Below the pieces are notes generated by a model that saw only the letters and a list, made by a program, of their open reading frames with translations, did no database searches and was not told the origin of the DNA. Shown here piece by piece: positions 16,024-24,122 of a stretch of 64,000 nt of DNA. The stretch comes from Solimonas soli DSM 21787 (GTDB lineage Bacteria > Pseudomonadota > Gammaproteobacteria > Nevskiales > Nevskiaceae), in contig NZ_AXDW01000010.1 in the NCBI RefSeq assembly GCF_000474945.1, positions 124,001 through 188,000 on the forward strand, in the 5' to 3' direction. A program made the translations under genes and the position numbers. Within the stretch, counting starts at the first letter, position 1. Every line of letters begins with the position of its first letter.

Positions 16024-19000
16024 ATGGCCATGCCGGCGCGACAGCGCAGTCCGTCGGCAGCGGCGCCGTCCGCTGCCGAGCGGCGCGTGTCGGCGTCCAG
16101 CACCAGCCGTCGACTGGCGCAAGCAGCCTCCAGTCCATCCGTCGCGCTACGCCCGGCGTCGCCGCTGACCCCGCGTTCGAGCCCGATGCTGTCGCGCTCG
16201 ATCCAGGCTTCATCGAAAGTCTCCTCGCCCGACGATCCCGCCGAGCGCGAGGCCGATGCGGTCGCGCGGCGCGTCGTCAGCCTGCCGGCGCCGGCCACGG
16301 CGATGATCTCGCGGGCGGCGCCCGGCGTGCATCGCAAGGCCCTGCGCAGCGCGCCGGCGGCGTCGCGCGCGCCGACGCCGGGCGCGATCCGCGGCCATGG
16401 CGCCGGCGCCATGCTCACGCCCTCGCTGCGCCGCTTCATGGAGCCGCGTTTCGGCGCCGACTTCTCCGGCGTGCGCGTGCACACCGACGAGCGCGCGGCG
16501 AAGCTCAGCGCCGTGCTGAGCGCGCAGGCCTTCACCAGCGGCAGCCACATCTTCTTCGGCAAGAACCAGTTCCAGCCGCAGACCAGGGCCGGCAAGGAGC
16601 TGATCGCGCACGAGCTGACGCACACCGTGCAGCAGGGCGCGGCCCTGCAGCGCAAGGCGCTCGACGCGCCGGCGGTGACGCAGCGCACGCCGCGCGGCGG
16701 CATCTTCCGCAATCTGCTCGGCGCCATCGGCAGCGCCATTTCGGACGCGCTGCCGGACCTGCCGAACCCGCTCAACTACATCGCCGACAAGGCCAATCTG
16801 ATTCCCGGCTTCCGCATGTTCACGATCGTGCTCGGCGTGAATCCGGTGAACATGAGCGGGGTGGACCGCAGCGCGGCGAACATCTTCCGCGCGATCCTCG
16901 AATTCATCCCGGGCGCCAGCCTGATTTCGCAGGCGCTCGCCAACTACGGCATCTTCGACAAGATCGCCGGCTTCGCGCAGCAGCAGATCGAGTCGCTGGG
17001 CATGGTCGGCAGTTCGATCAAGGCCGCGGTCGACGAGTTCATCGCCTCTCTGAGCCCCGAGGACATCCTGCATCTCGGCGATGTCTGGGAGCGCGCCAAG
17101 CGCATCTTCACCGAGCCGATCGACCGCATCATCGCCTTCGTCAGGGGCCTGGCTTCCGGCATCCTCGATCTGATCAAGGAAGCGATCCTGCGCCCGCTCG
17201 GCAAGCTCGCCGAAGGCACGCGCGCGTACCCGCTGCTGAAGGCGGTGCTCGGCGAAGACCCGATCACCGGCGACAAGGCCGAGCCGGACTTCACCGCGCT
17301 GATCGGCGGGCTCATGGAACTGGCCGGGCAGGGCGAGATCTGGGCGCGCGTGCAGGAGGCCCGGGCCATTCCGCGCATCGTCGCCTGGTTCAAGGGCACG
17401 GTGAACACGCTGAAGGGTTTCGTGCAGCAGATCCCGGCGCTGGCGCTGAATCTCTTCAATGCGCTGACGCTCGAAGACGTGGTGCTGCTGAGCGGCGCGT
17501 TCAACAAGATCCGCGGCGTGTTCGGCAGCTTCGTCGGCAATTTCATCAGCTGGGCGATCGACGCCGGCCTGAAACTGCTGCAGATCGTCTTCGACGTGGT
17601 GAGCCCCGGCGCCTGGGCTTACGTGCAGCGCACCGGCGCCGCACTGAAGAGCATCCTCAAGAATCCGCTGCCCTTCGTCGGCAATCTCGCCAAGGCCGCC
17701 AAGCTCGGCTTCCAGAACTTCGCCGGCAATTTCCTCGAGCATCTGAAGAAGGGCCTGCTCGACTGGCTGACCGGCTCGCTGCCCGGCGTTTACATCCCGA
17801 AGGCGCTGACGCTGATCGAGTTCGGCAAGCTGGCGCTCAGCGTGTTCGGCATCAGCTGGGCGCAGATCCGCGGCAAGATCGTCAAGGCGCTCGGCTCCGG
17901 CGGCGAGCTGATCATGACCGCGCTCGAAGGCGCGTTCGACGTCATCGTCGCGCTCAAGGACGGTGGCCCGGCGGCGGCCTGGAAAGTGATCCAGGACAAG
18001 CTCACCGGGCTCAAGGACAGCATCGTCGACGGCATCACCTCGTTCATCACCAATGCCGTCGTCACCAAGGCGGTGCCCAAGCTCGTCGCCATGTTCATCC
18101 CCGGCGCCGGCTTCATCTCGGCGATCATCTCGATCTACGACATGGTGATGGTCTTCGTCGAGAAGATCGCCAAGATCATCCAGGTCGTCACCGCTTTCCT
18201 GAATTCCATCGTCGCCATCGCCGCCGGCAACATCGGCGCCGCCGCCGCCAGGGTCGAGAGCATCCTCGGCGGCCTGCTGTCGCTGGCGATCAGCTTCCTC
18301 GCCGGCTTCGCCGGGCTCGGCAAGGTCGCCGACAAGGTGCGCGGCATCATCGAGAAGCTGCGCGCCAAGGTCGACCAGGCGCTCGACACGGCGATCAACT
18401 TCATCATCGGCAAGGCCAAGGCACTGTTCGCGAGCCTGTTCAAGAAGGGCAAGGACGGCAAGCCGGATACGCGCACCGAGCAGCAGAAGACGCAGGACAA
18501 GCGCGCCGCGATCGCGGAGAGCGAGCGACTGGTGCCGAAGAAGGATTTCGACGAGTCGAAAATCCGCGGAAAGCTCGGCGGCATCAAAAGCCGCTACAAG
18601 CTCAGCAAGCTCGACATGGTGGTCGACGCCAAGGACAAGCAGAAGGAGACGTTCCACTTTGTCGCCGCCGCGAGTCCCGACGAGGTCGGCCGGCCGCAGA
18701 CCGTGCCGCTGGACGAGGACGGCCGGTGCAGCATCAAGATCGCGCGGCCGGAATTCCGGCGCAGCCTGAAAGTCCGGTTCCGCACGCGCTACCCGGGTTC
18801 GCACGTCGCCGGGGTCCTGGCCGAAAACGTCGATCGTCGCCATATCGTCTCCTCCGACGAAATGGCCAAGCACTACGAAAGCGTGCTCAATCCGATGAAG
18901 TGGAGCGAGGGCAAGAAGCGCCTGGTGTCCAAGGGCACGCCGGTCGCGGCCGAGCCGCCGAAGAATGAGCACATCCAGGCAGCTGCGGAGAAGCGCCACA

Positions 19001-19149
19001 AGAACTTCTTCAACGAGCTGGAGAACCTGTGGCCCGGCGACGCCTCCGAGAACCGCTCGATCGGCGCGGCGCGCGATCCGCCGCCCGGCTGGACGCAGGC
19101 GGCAGCCGATGCGCATGCCAAGCAGATGTACGACCAGTATGGTCTGTAA
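16024..19149 (+). CDS. DUF4157 (eCIS core domain) cargo/toxin candidate 2
   Basis: 1041 residues from the ATG at 16024 (ATG 16030 and TTG 16018 are alternatives; none has a clear Shine-Dalgarno). A disordered Ala/Ser/Pro N-terminus leads into a DUF4157 domain, residues about 119-205: RRFMEPRFGADFSGVRVHTD, then AFTSGSHIFFG, then the zincin motif HELTH (196-200) followed by TVQQG. This domain marks eCIS-delivered effectors. Helical regions follow, then the shared module (551-800: GFQNFAGNFLEHLKKGLLDW, FIPGAGFISAIISIYDMVMV, IAAGNIGAAA). The last 200 residues are unique, with DRRHIVSSDEM (H940) and ENRSIG (N1010), which may be an HNH-like nuclease tip. DUF4157 membership is strongly supported; toxin activity is inferred. 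Confidence 0.85.
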   Translation: MAMPARQRSPSAAAPSAAERRVSASSTSRRLAQAASSPSVALRPASPLTPRSSPMLSRSIQASSKVSSPDDPAEREADAVARRVVSLPAPATAMISRAAPGVHRKALRSAPAASRAPTPGAIRGHGAGAMLTPSLRRFMEPRFGADFSGVRVHTDERAAKLSAVLSAQAFTSGSHIFFGKNQFQPQTRAGKELIAHELTHTVQQGAALQRKALDAPAVTQRTPRGGIFRNLLGAIGSAISDALPDLPNPLNYIADKANLIPGFRMFTIVLGVNPVNMSGVDRSAANIFRAILEFIPGASLISQALANYGIFDKIAGFAQQQIESLGMVGSSIKAAVDEFIASLSPEDILHLGDVWERAKRIFTEPIDRIIAFVRGLASGILDLIKEAILRPLGKLAEGTRAYPLLKAVLGEDPITGDKAEPDFTALIGGLMELAGQGEIWARVQEARAIPRIVAWFKGTVNTLKGFVQQIPALALNLFNALTLEDVVLLSGAFNKIRGVFGSFVGNFISWAIDAGLKLLQIVFDVVSPGAWAYVQRTGAALKSILKNPLPFVGNLAKAAKLGFQNFAGNFLEHLKKGLLDWLTGSLPGVYIPKALTLIEFGKLALSVFGISWAQIRGKIVKALGSGGELIMTALEGAFDVIVALKDGGPAAAWKVIQDKLTGLKDSIVDGITSFITNAVVTKAVPKLVAMFIPGAGFISAIISIYDMVMVFVEKIAKIIQVVTAFLNSIVAIAAGNIGAAAARVESILGGLLSLAISFLAGFAGLGKVADKVRGIIEKLRAKVDQALDTAINFIIGKAKALFASLFKKGKDGKPDTRTEQQKTQDKRAAIAESERLVPKKDFDESKIRGKLGGIKSRYKLSKLDMVVDAKDKQKETFHFVAAASPDEVGRPQTVPLDEDGRCSIKIARPEFRRSLKVRFRTRYPGSHVAGVLAENVDRRHIVSSDEMAKHYESVLNPMKWSEGKKRLVSKGTPVAAEPPKNEHIQAAAEKRHKNFFNELENLWPGDASENRSIGAARDPPPGWTQAAADAHAKQMYDQYGL

Positions 19150-19182
19150 GCGATTCGGGACGGCGGACAATCAAGTGAGCGT

Positions 19183-19677
19183 ATGAGCGAGCAAACGGAA
19201 AACAGCCTTCGCGCCCTGGCGACGCTGCGCGGCTTTCTGCGCACGATGCAATGGCAGGCGGTGGAACAGCGCATCGGCGCGTCCGTCGCGCTGCATGTGA
19301 AGGTCGACGGCCCGGTGGAGGAGATGGTCGCGCAGATCTACGGCGAAGCGCAGCGCTTCATGCTCAGTCTGATCTTCAGCGGGGTCGTCGCGCGCGCGCG
19401 CCGTGCTGCGGTGGCCGAGCTCATCCTGCGCGCCAACTGGCGGCTGATCGAAGGTGCCTTCGTCATGGACTTCGACAGTGGCGCCGTGCACTACCGCGCA
19501 GGTCTCGATTTCAGCGAGGCCGAGCTGAGCGAAGCGCTGGTCCGCAACATGGTGGCGGCGGGCATGGATGCCGTCGAGGGCTTCGCCGCTGCGCTGCTCG
19601 CGGTGGCCGAACATGGCGAAGCTCCCGATGTCGCGGCCGCCTCGCGGTTCGGAATGTCGCATGAAGACGGCGCTTGA
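19183..19677 (+). CDS. YbjN-like small protein, candidate cargo chaperone or immunity factor
   Basis: 164 residues, starting 33 bases after the DUF4157 protein; weak ribosome site (AAGTGAG region). The core AAVAELILRANWRLIEGAFV, MDFDSGAVHYRAGLDF and SEALVRNMVAAGMDAV follows the YbjN family layout: helix, 'G-x-F-x-x-D-x-x-x-G-x-x-x-Y-R' beta strands, then helices. That fold resembles type III secretion chaperones. No signal peptide is present. Directly downstream of a polymorphic-toxin-like gene is the usual place for an immunity or chaperone gene, which is the basis for the proposed role. YbjN proteins elsewhere have unrelated regulatory roles, so function stays open. Confidence 0.68.
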   Translation: MSEQTENSLRALATLRGFLRTMQWQAVEQRIGASVALHVKVDGPVEEMVAQIYGEAQRFMLSLIFSGVVARARRAAVAELILRANWRLIEGAFVMDFDSGAVHYRAGLDFSEAELSEALVRNMVAAGMDAVEGFAAALLAVAEHGEAPDVAAASRFGMSHEDGA

Positions 19678-22285
19678 GCCGTACACCGGCCGCCACGCCG
19701 GCGAAAGCGTCATCGTCTGCGGCTGCGGCGCTTCCGCGCGCGAGTTGCTCGACGTCGCGCGTCCTGTCGTCATCGGCGTCAACGACATCGGCCGCCTGCT
19801 CGATCCGGATTATCTTGTGGTCATCAATCCGCGCAGCCAGTTCAAGCCGGAACGCTGGCGTGCCATCGAGCAGAGCCGCGCGCGGGCGTTGTTCACGCAG
19901 CTGGAGCCTGGTGCGGTGCAGCCGCCCGTCGTGCGCTTCAGGCTCGGCCGTTACGGCGGCACCGAGCCGCGCGACGACGGCACCTTGCACTACACGCAGA
20001 ATTCGCCCTACGTCGGCGTCTGCCTCGCGACGCTGATGGGGGCGCGGCGTATCGGCCTGATCGGCGTCGACTTCACCGACCATCATTTCTTCGGCAGCAC
20101 CGGGCGCCACGCGCTGGCGCGCCAGCTCGCGCTGATCGACGCGCAATACGGACGGCTGGCGAACGCGCTCGCGGCGCGCGGCGTCGAGCTCGTCAACCTG
20201 AGTTCCGTCAGCCGCCTGCAATCGCTGCCGCGCATGCGCTTGCAGGGCGACGGGCTGTGGACCGCGCCGGCGCCGCGATGCGCACCGTCACCGCCCGCCG
20301 TTTCATCACCGCCGCAAAGGCCCGCCATGAAAATCGCCATCGAAAAACGCTCGCCGGGTCCGCTCGGCGATCTCATGGAAGCGCTCGCGGCCACGGCCGC
20401 GCGACTCGGCCATCGCGTCAGCCGCGATCCGCGTTCCGCGAGCAACGATGCGCAAACGCTCAGCATCGTCTGGAACGGTCGCGGCCATCGCGGACGCGGC
20501 CCCGTGCTGTATTGCGAGCACGGTTGGCTGCCGCGTTCGGATTATCAGATCAGTCCGCGCGGCATCAATGCCGGCTCGCATCTGGCGCCGTTCCGCTGGA
20601 ACGGACAGGCGCTCGATGCCGCGCGCGATGCGACGCTCGACGCGCAGTTCGCGGCGATTCGCGCCAAGGCCTCGGCGCCGTCGCCGCAGCCCGGCGATTT
20701 CCTGCTGGTGCCCTTGCAGATGGAGTTCGATACCAATCTCGTCCATCACGCACCGGCGCAGCTGCGCACCATGCAGGCACTGGTCGATCGGCTGTCCACG
20801 GCCAATCCGCCGTGGCCGATGGTGTTCAAGCAGCACCCGGCCGATGCGCGGCGCGGCAACCGGCATCTGAAGCTGAAGCTGCGCCGCGGTCAGGATCGCC
20901 TCTGGCCGCAGTCGCGCGGCGACATCCACGCCATGCTGCGCGCGCCCGGGTGCCGCGGCGTCGTCACCATCAACAGCAATACCGCGCATGACGCGCTGGT
21001 CTGGGACGTGCCGGCGATCGTGCTCGGCCGCAACCTGTGGCCCGACGACGGACGCGGCGCCCAACCGTTTCTCACGCAGCTGCCGCCCGACTGGAGCGAA
21101 CTCGCGAGGCATCACGACGACGCGCAGCTGCGCGCCTGCCGCCGCGCCTACGCGGCCTATCTGATCGACCATCAGTGGACGCTCGCCGACGCGGGCGATG
21201 CGGATCGGGTTCAGGCCTTGCTGGAATCGGCGTGGGCGAAGCGCGAAACGCATGCCCCGCCGCGCGCGGCCGGCGCCGTGCCGATTCGTCGCGACACGCG
21301 GCCGCTGCTGAACGTCGTCGCCGAGAACCGCGGCTGGCTGTTCGAGGCCTGGAAGCGGGCGTATCGCGAAGCCGGACACGCGCGCTGCCGCGTGGTCGCC
21401 AGCGAGCGGCCGCTGCGCGAGGCCGACGGCTGGCTGTTCATCCGCGCGCGCGAGGCGGCGCTGAGCCCCGACTTCGCACGCAGCATCGTGCAGATCCACG
21501 ATTTCGCCGGCGCCGGGCACTACGCCGCCGGCGCGCCGCGCGCCGCCGTCCGTCGTTGCGCCGGCATTGCGCTCACGCATCCGGCGCAGCGGGCGATTCT
21601 CGAAGCGGCCGGCTTCGAGGCGCAGGGCCGGCGCTGGCTGCTGCAGGCGGTCGGCCGCGTCGGCGAGCCGCGTGCACGTGAAGCGCGCGGCGCCGGCCCG
21701 CTGGTGCTCGGCTGGGCGGGCCGCGGTCCGCGGCCCGAAGCGGATTCCGGGTTCGCCGATCTCTGTGCCGCGCTCGAAAGCGCGCGCCTGCCGCTGCGCC
21801 TGCGCCTGCACGGCAGCGGTCTCGAAGCCTGCGCACAGCGCCTGCGCGCGTGCGGCATCGCCTGCGAGCTGGTGCCGCTGCGCGATGCGGTGATCGCGCG
21901 CTGCGCGGACTGGCTCGCCGCCGTCGACGCGCTGGTGCTGACCGATCCCGCCGACTCCGGCCCCTGGCCGCTGTTCGATGCGCTCGCCGCCGGCGTGCCG
22001 GTGATCGCGCGCGGCAGCGGCTGGGCGCAGGAGCTGCTCGCGGGCGACACGCGCGGCCGCGTCGTGCGCGATCGCGACGAACTGGATGCCGCCTTGCGCT
22101 GGCTGACCACGACGGCGATCCCGCTGCCACGCGATGCCGTGTTCCCCGGCGCGGATTGGACCTGGTCGCGCTGGATCGACGCCAATCTCGATTTCGCCGC
22201 GACGCTGCTCGGCGACCGCGCGGCCTTGCCGCGTCGGACGGCGGCCGCCGCCGGCGCGGCGTCGCGCCGCGGTGCCCGCGGCTGA
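19661..22285 (+). CDS. three-module glycosyltransferase-like protein
   Basis: 874 residues from the ATG at 19661, overlapping the YbjN gene by 17 bases. Module 1 (1-195): ESVIVCGCGASARELL, VVIGVNDI, DPDYLVVINPRSQF and IGLIGVDFTDHHFFG, a Rossmann-like layout seen in DUF115/MptE-like and related proteins of surface glycan loci. Module 2 (about 223-528): VFKQHPAD, then GVVTINSNTAHDALVWD, resembling KpsS/LipB capsule polysaccharide transferases. Module 3 (about 540-850): a GT-B group-1-like glycosyltransferase with VLGWAGRGP, GPWPLFDALAAGVPVIARG. An internal ATG at 20327 has AAAGG six bases upstream, so modules 2-3 might also be made separately. It probably acts in cytoplasmic assembly of a surface glycan. 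The link to the eCIS rests on overlap with its last gene. Confidence 0.62.
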   Translation: MKTALEPYTGRHAGESVIVCGCGASARELLDVARPVVIGVNDIGRLLDPDYLVVINPRSQFKPERWRAIEQSRARALFTQLEPGAVQPPVVRFRLGRYGGTEPRDDGTLHYTQNSPYVGVCLATLMGARRIGLIGVDFTDHHFFGSTGRHALARQLALIDAQYGRLANALAARGVELVNLSSVSRLQSLPRMRLQGDGLWTAPAPRCAPSPPAVSSPPQRPAMKIAIEKRSPGPLGDLMEALAATAARLGHRVSRDPRSASNDAQTLSIVWNGRGHRGRGPVLYCEHGWLPRSDYQISPRGINAGSHLAPFRWNGQALDAARDATLDAQFAAIRAKASAPSPQPGDFLLVPLQMEFDTNLVHHAPAQLRTMQALVDRLSTANPPWPMVFKQHPADARRGNRHLKLKLRRGQDRLWPQSRGDIHAMLRAPGCRGVVTINSNTAHDALVWDVPAIVLGRNLWPDDGRGAQPFLTQLPPDWSELARHHDDAQLRACRRAYAAYLIDHQWTLADAGDADRVQALLESAWAKRETHAPPRAAGAVPIRRDTRPLLNVVAENRGWLFEAWKRAYREAGHARCRVVASERPLREADGWLFIRAREAALSPDFARSIVQIHDFAGAGHYAAGAPRAAVRRCAGIALTHPAQRAILEAAGFEAQGRRWLLQAVGRVGEPRAREARGAGPLVLGWAGRGPRPEADSGFADLCAALESARLPLRLRLHGSGLEACAQRLRACGIACELVPLRDAVIARCADWLAAVDALVLTDPADSGPWPLFDALAAGVPVIARGSGWAQELLAGDTRGRVVRDRDELDAALRWLTTTAIPLPRDAVFPGADWTWSRWIDANLDFAATLLGDRAALPRRTAAAAGAASRRGARG

Positions 22286-22379
22286 GAGCGCCGCATCACG
22301 CTACGCTGGCCGCACCGCCGGCGCTGTCGCGGTTTCGTCATGGAAGGCCGGCACGCTTTGCGGTTTTCGAGAGAACGCC

Positions 22380-24062
22380 ATGGTCCGCCTGAAGACATTC
22401 GTGCCGGCGCTGCTGGCCGCGCTGTGCTGCGCAAGCGCGCACGCCGCCGCGGCGCCGCCCAAGCTCATCGTCGCGATCGCGGTCGACCAGCTCTCGGCGA
22501 GCCTCTTCGAGCAGTACCGCGGAAGTTTCAGCGGCGGCCTGGCGCGGCTGGCGGACGAGGGCGTGGTGTTCGCCAACGGCTACCAGAGCCATGCGGCGAC
22601 CGAGACCTGCCCCGGTCATTCGACGCTGCTCAGCGGCCGCCATCCTTCGGCGACCGGCATCGTCGCCAACGACTGGTGGGCGGCGGACGGCGGCAAGGTC
22701 TATTGCGTGCAGGACGACACGACGACGGTGCCGGGCCGCGCGCAGGGCCGCGGGCCGGCGAATCTGCGAGTGTCCACGCTCGGCGAGTGGCTGCACGCCG
22801 CCGACGCCGCCTCGCGCACGATCGCGGTGTCCGGCAAGGACCGCGCGGCGATCATGATGGCCGGCCACGATCCGACCGCGGTCTACTGGTGGGACGACGA
22901 GTTGGGCTTCAACACCTACGTCGCGCCCGGCCAGAGCGCCGAACGGCGCCTCGCGCCGGTGGCCGCCTTCAACGACGAACTGGCGAGGCGCTGGGCCAAG
23001 GCCCCGCCGCAATGGCAGCCGCTCGGCGCGCGCTGCGCCGCGCTGCAGGGCACACGCCGCTACGGCGATCTGACGCTGGACCACCGCGTGCCGCCGCCGC
23101 TGACCCTCGATGCCGGCAAGCCGCTGCGCGAGGACCGGAACTTCCAGAAGTGGATGGCCGCCTCGCCGATCCTCGATGCGATCACGCTCGAGCTGGCGGC
23201 GCGGCTGGTCGACCAGTTCGAGCTCGGCGCGCGCGGCGCCGTCGACCTGCTGGCGATCAGCCTCAGCGCGACCGACAAGATCGGCCACCGCTACGGCAAC
23301 CAGGGCCCGGAGATGTGCGATCAGCTCGCGCATCTCGATCGCGATCTCGGGGCGTTCCTCGCGCGGCTCGACGCGAGGAAGATTCCGTACCTCGTCGTGC
23401 TCAGCGCCGACCATGGCGCGCTCGACGCGGCGGAACGCGTCGCCACGCGCGGCGTCGCCGCCGTCCGTATCGATGACGACAAGCTCGTGCCCGCGCTGAA
23501 CCGCACGCTGCGCGCGCAGCTCAAGCTCGACTTCGAGCCGCTGTTCGGTGACGCGCAGCAGCTCTACGTCGCCGCGCGCGCCGATGCGAAGCAGCGCGCG
23601 GCGATCGTCGCCGCGGCGCGCGAGGCGCTGCGCAAGAATCCGGATGTCTTCGCGGTCTACGGCAAGCGGGAGGCGCTCGCCGCGCGGCCGCCGCGCGACA
23701 GGCCGGCCGACGAGCTGACGCTGCTCGAACGCTTCGCCGAGAGCACCGACGCGCAGCGTTCCGGCGATCTGCTCGTCGCCTGGCAGCCGTACCGCTCGTT
23801 CGGCATGCCGAGCAAGGCCGGTGACACGATCGCCGGTCACGGCTCGCCGTGGAACTACGATCGCCGCGTGCCGATTCTGTTCTGGTGGCCCGGCGCGCAC
23901 GGTTTCGAGCAGTCGCTGCCGATCGAGACGGTCGACATCGCGCCGACCCTGGCCGCGCTGGTCGGGATCGCGACGCCGCCGCTCGACGGCGTGTGCCGCG
24001 ACCTCGACCGCGGACTCGCCTCGACCTGCGTGCATTCGACGAACCTGCCGGCGCGCCCTTGA
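22380..24062 (+). CDS. exported alkaline phosphatase/phosphodiesterase, PafA-like
   Basis: 560 residues. A signal peptide (FVPALLAALCCASAHA) precedes PKLIVAIAVDQLSASL, the first metal-binding Asp region. The nucleophile segment is ATETCPGHSTLLSG, with T76 the likely nucleophile, as in PafA/SPAP-type monomeric alkaline phosphatases. Other metal ligands are in DLLAISLSATDKIGHRYG and VVLSADHG, and the late GHGSPWNYDRRVPILFW carries the last His. Length matches the family (about 550). Inferred role: periplasmic phosphate release from organic phosphate esters. It starts 94 bases after the glycosyltransferase gene with GAGAG before the ATG; no promoter was recognised. It has no clear tie to the eCIS cluster. 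Confidence 0.87.
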   Translation: MVRLKTFVPALLAALCCASAHAAAAPPKLIVAIAVDQLSASLFEQYRGSFSGGLARLADEGVVFANGYQSHAATETCPGHSTLLSGRHPSATGIVANDWWAADGGKVYCVQDDTTTVPGRAQGRGPANLRVSTLGEWLHAADAASRTIAVSGKDRAAIMMAGHDPTAVYWWDDELGFNTYVAPGQSAERRLAPVAAFNDELARRWAKAPPQWQPLGARCAALQGTRRYGDLTLDHRVPPPLTLDAGKPLREDRNFQKWMAASPILDAITLELAARLVDQFELGARGAVDLLAISLSATDKIGHRYGNQGPEMCDQLAHLDRDLGAFLARLDARKIPYLVVLSADHGALDAAERVATRGVAAVRIDDDKLVPALNRTLRAQLKLDFEPLFGDAQQLYVAARADAKQRAAIVAAAREALRKNPDVFAVYGKREALAARPPRDRPADELTLLERFAESTDAQRSGDLLVAWQPYRSFGMPSKAGDTIAGHGSPWNYDRRVPILFWWPGAHGFEQSLPIETVDIAPTLAALVGIATPPLDGVCRDLDRGLASTCVHSTNLPARP

Positions 24063-24074
24063 GATCACGCCGGT

Positions 24075-24100
24075 GCGGCGTTCGTCGCGACGAACGCCGC
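24075..24100. terminator. 26-base perfect palindrome between convergent genes
   Basis: GCGGCGTTCGTCG (24075-24087) is followed at once by its exact reverse complement (24088-24100). It lies in the 60-base space where the phosphatase gene and prlC converge. A hairpin here could end transcription in both directions. The absence of a T-run on either side makes Rho-independent termination uncertain. Confidence 0.5.
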
Positions 24101-24122
24101 GGTACCGCTGCGATCCGCGCCG

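Noticed and set aside
20327-22285. Separate gene for the last two glycosyltransferase modules
   Set aside because: The frame is continuous from 19661 without a stop, and the upstream module looks real; the internal start is kept as a possible alternative product.
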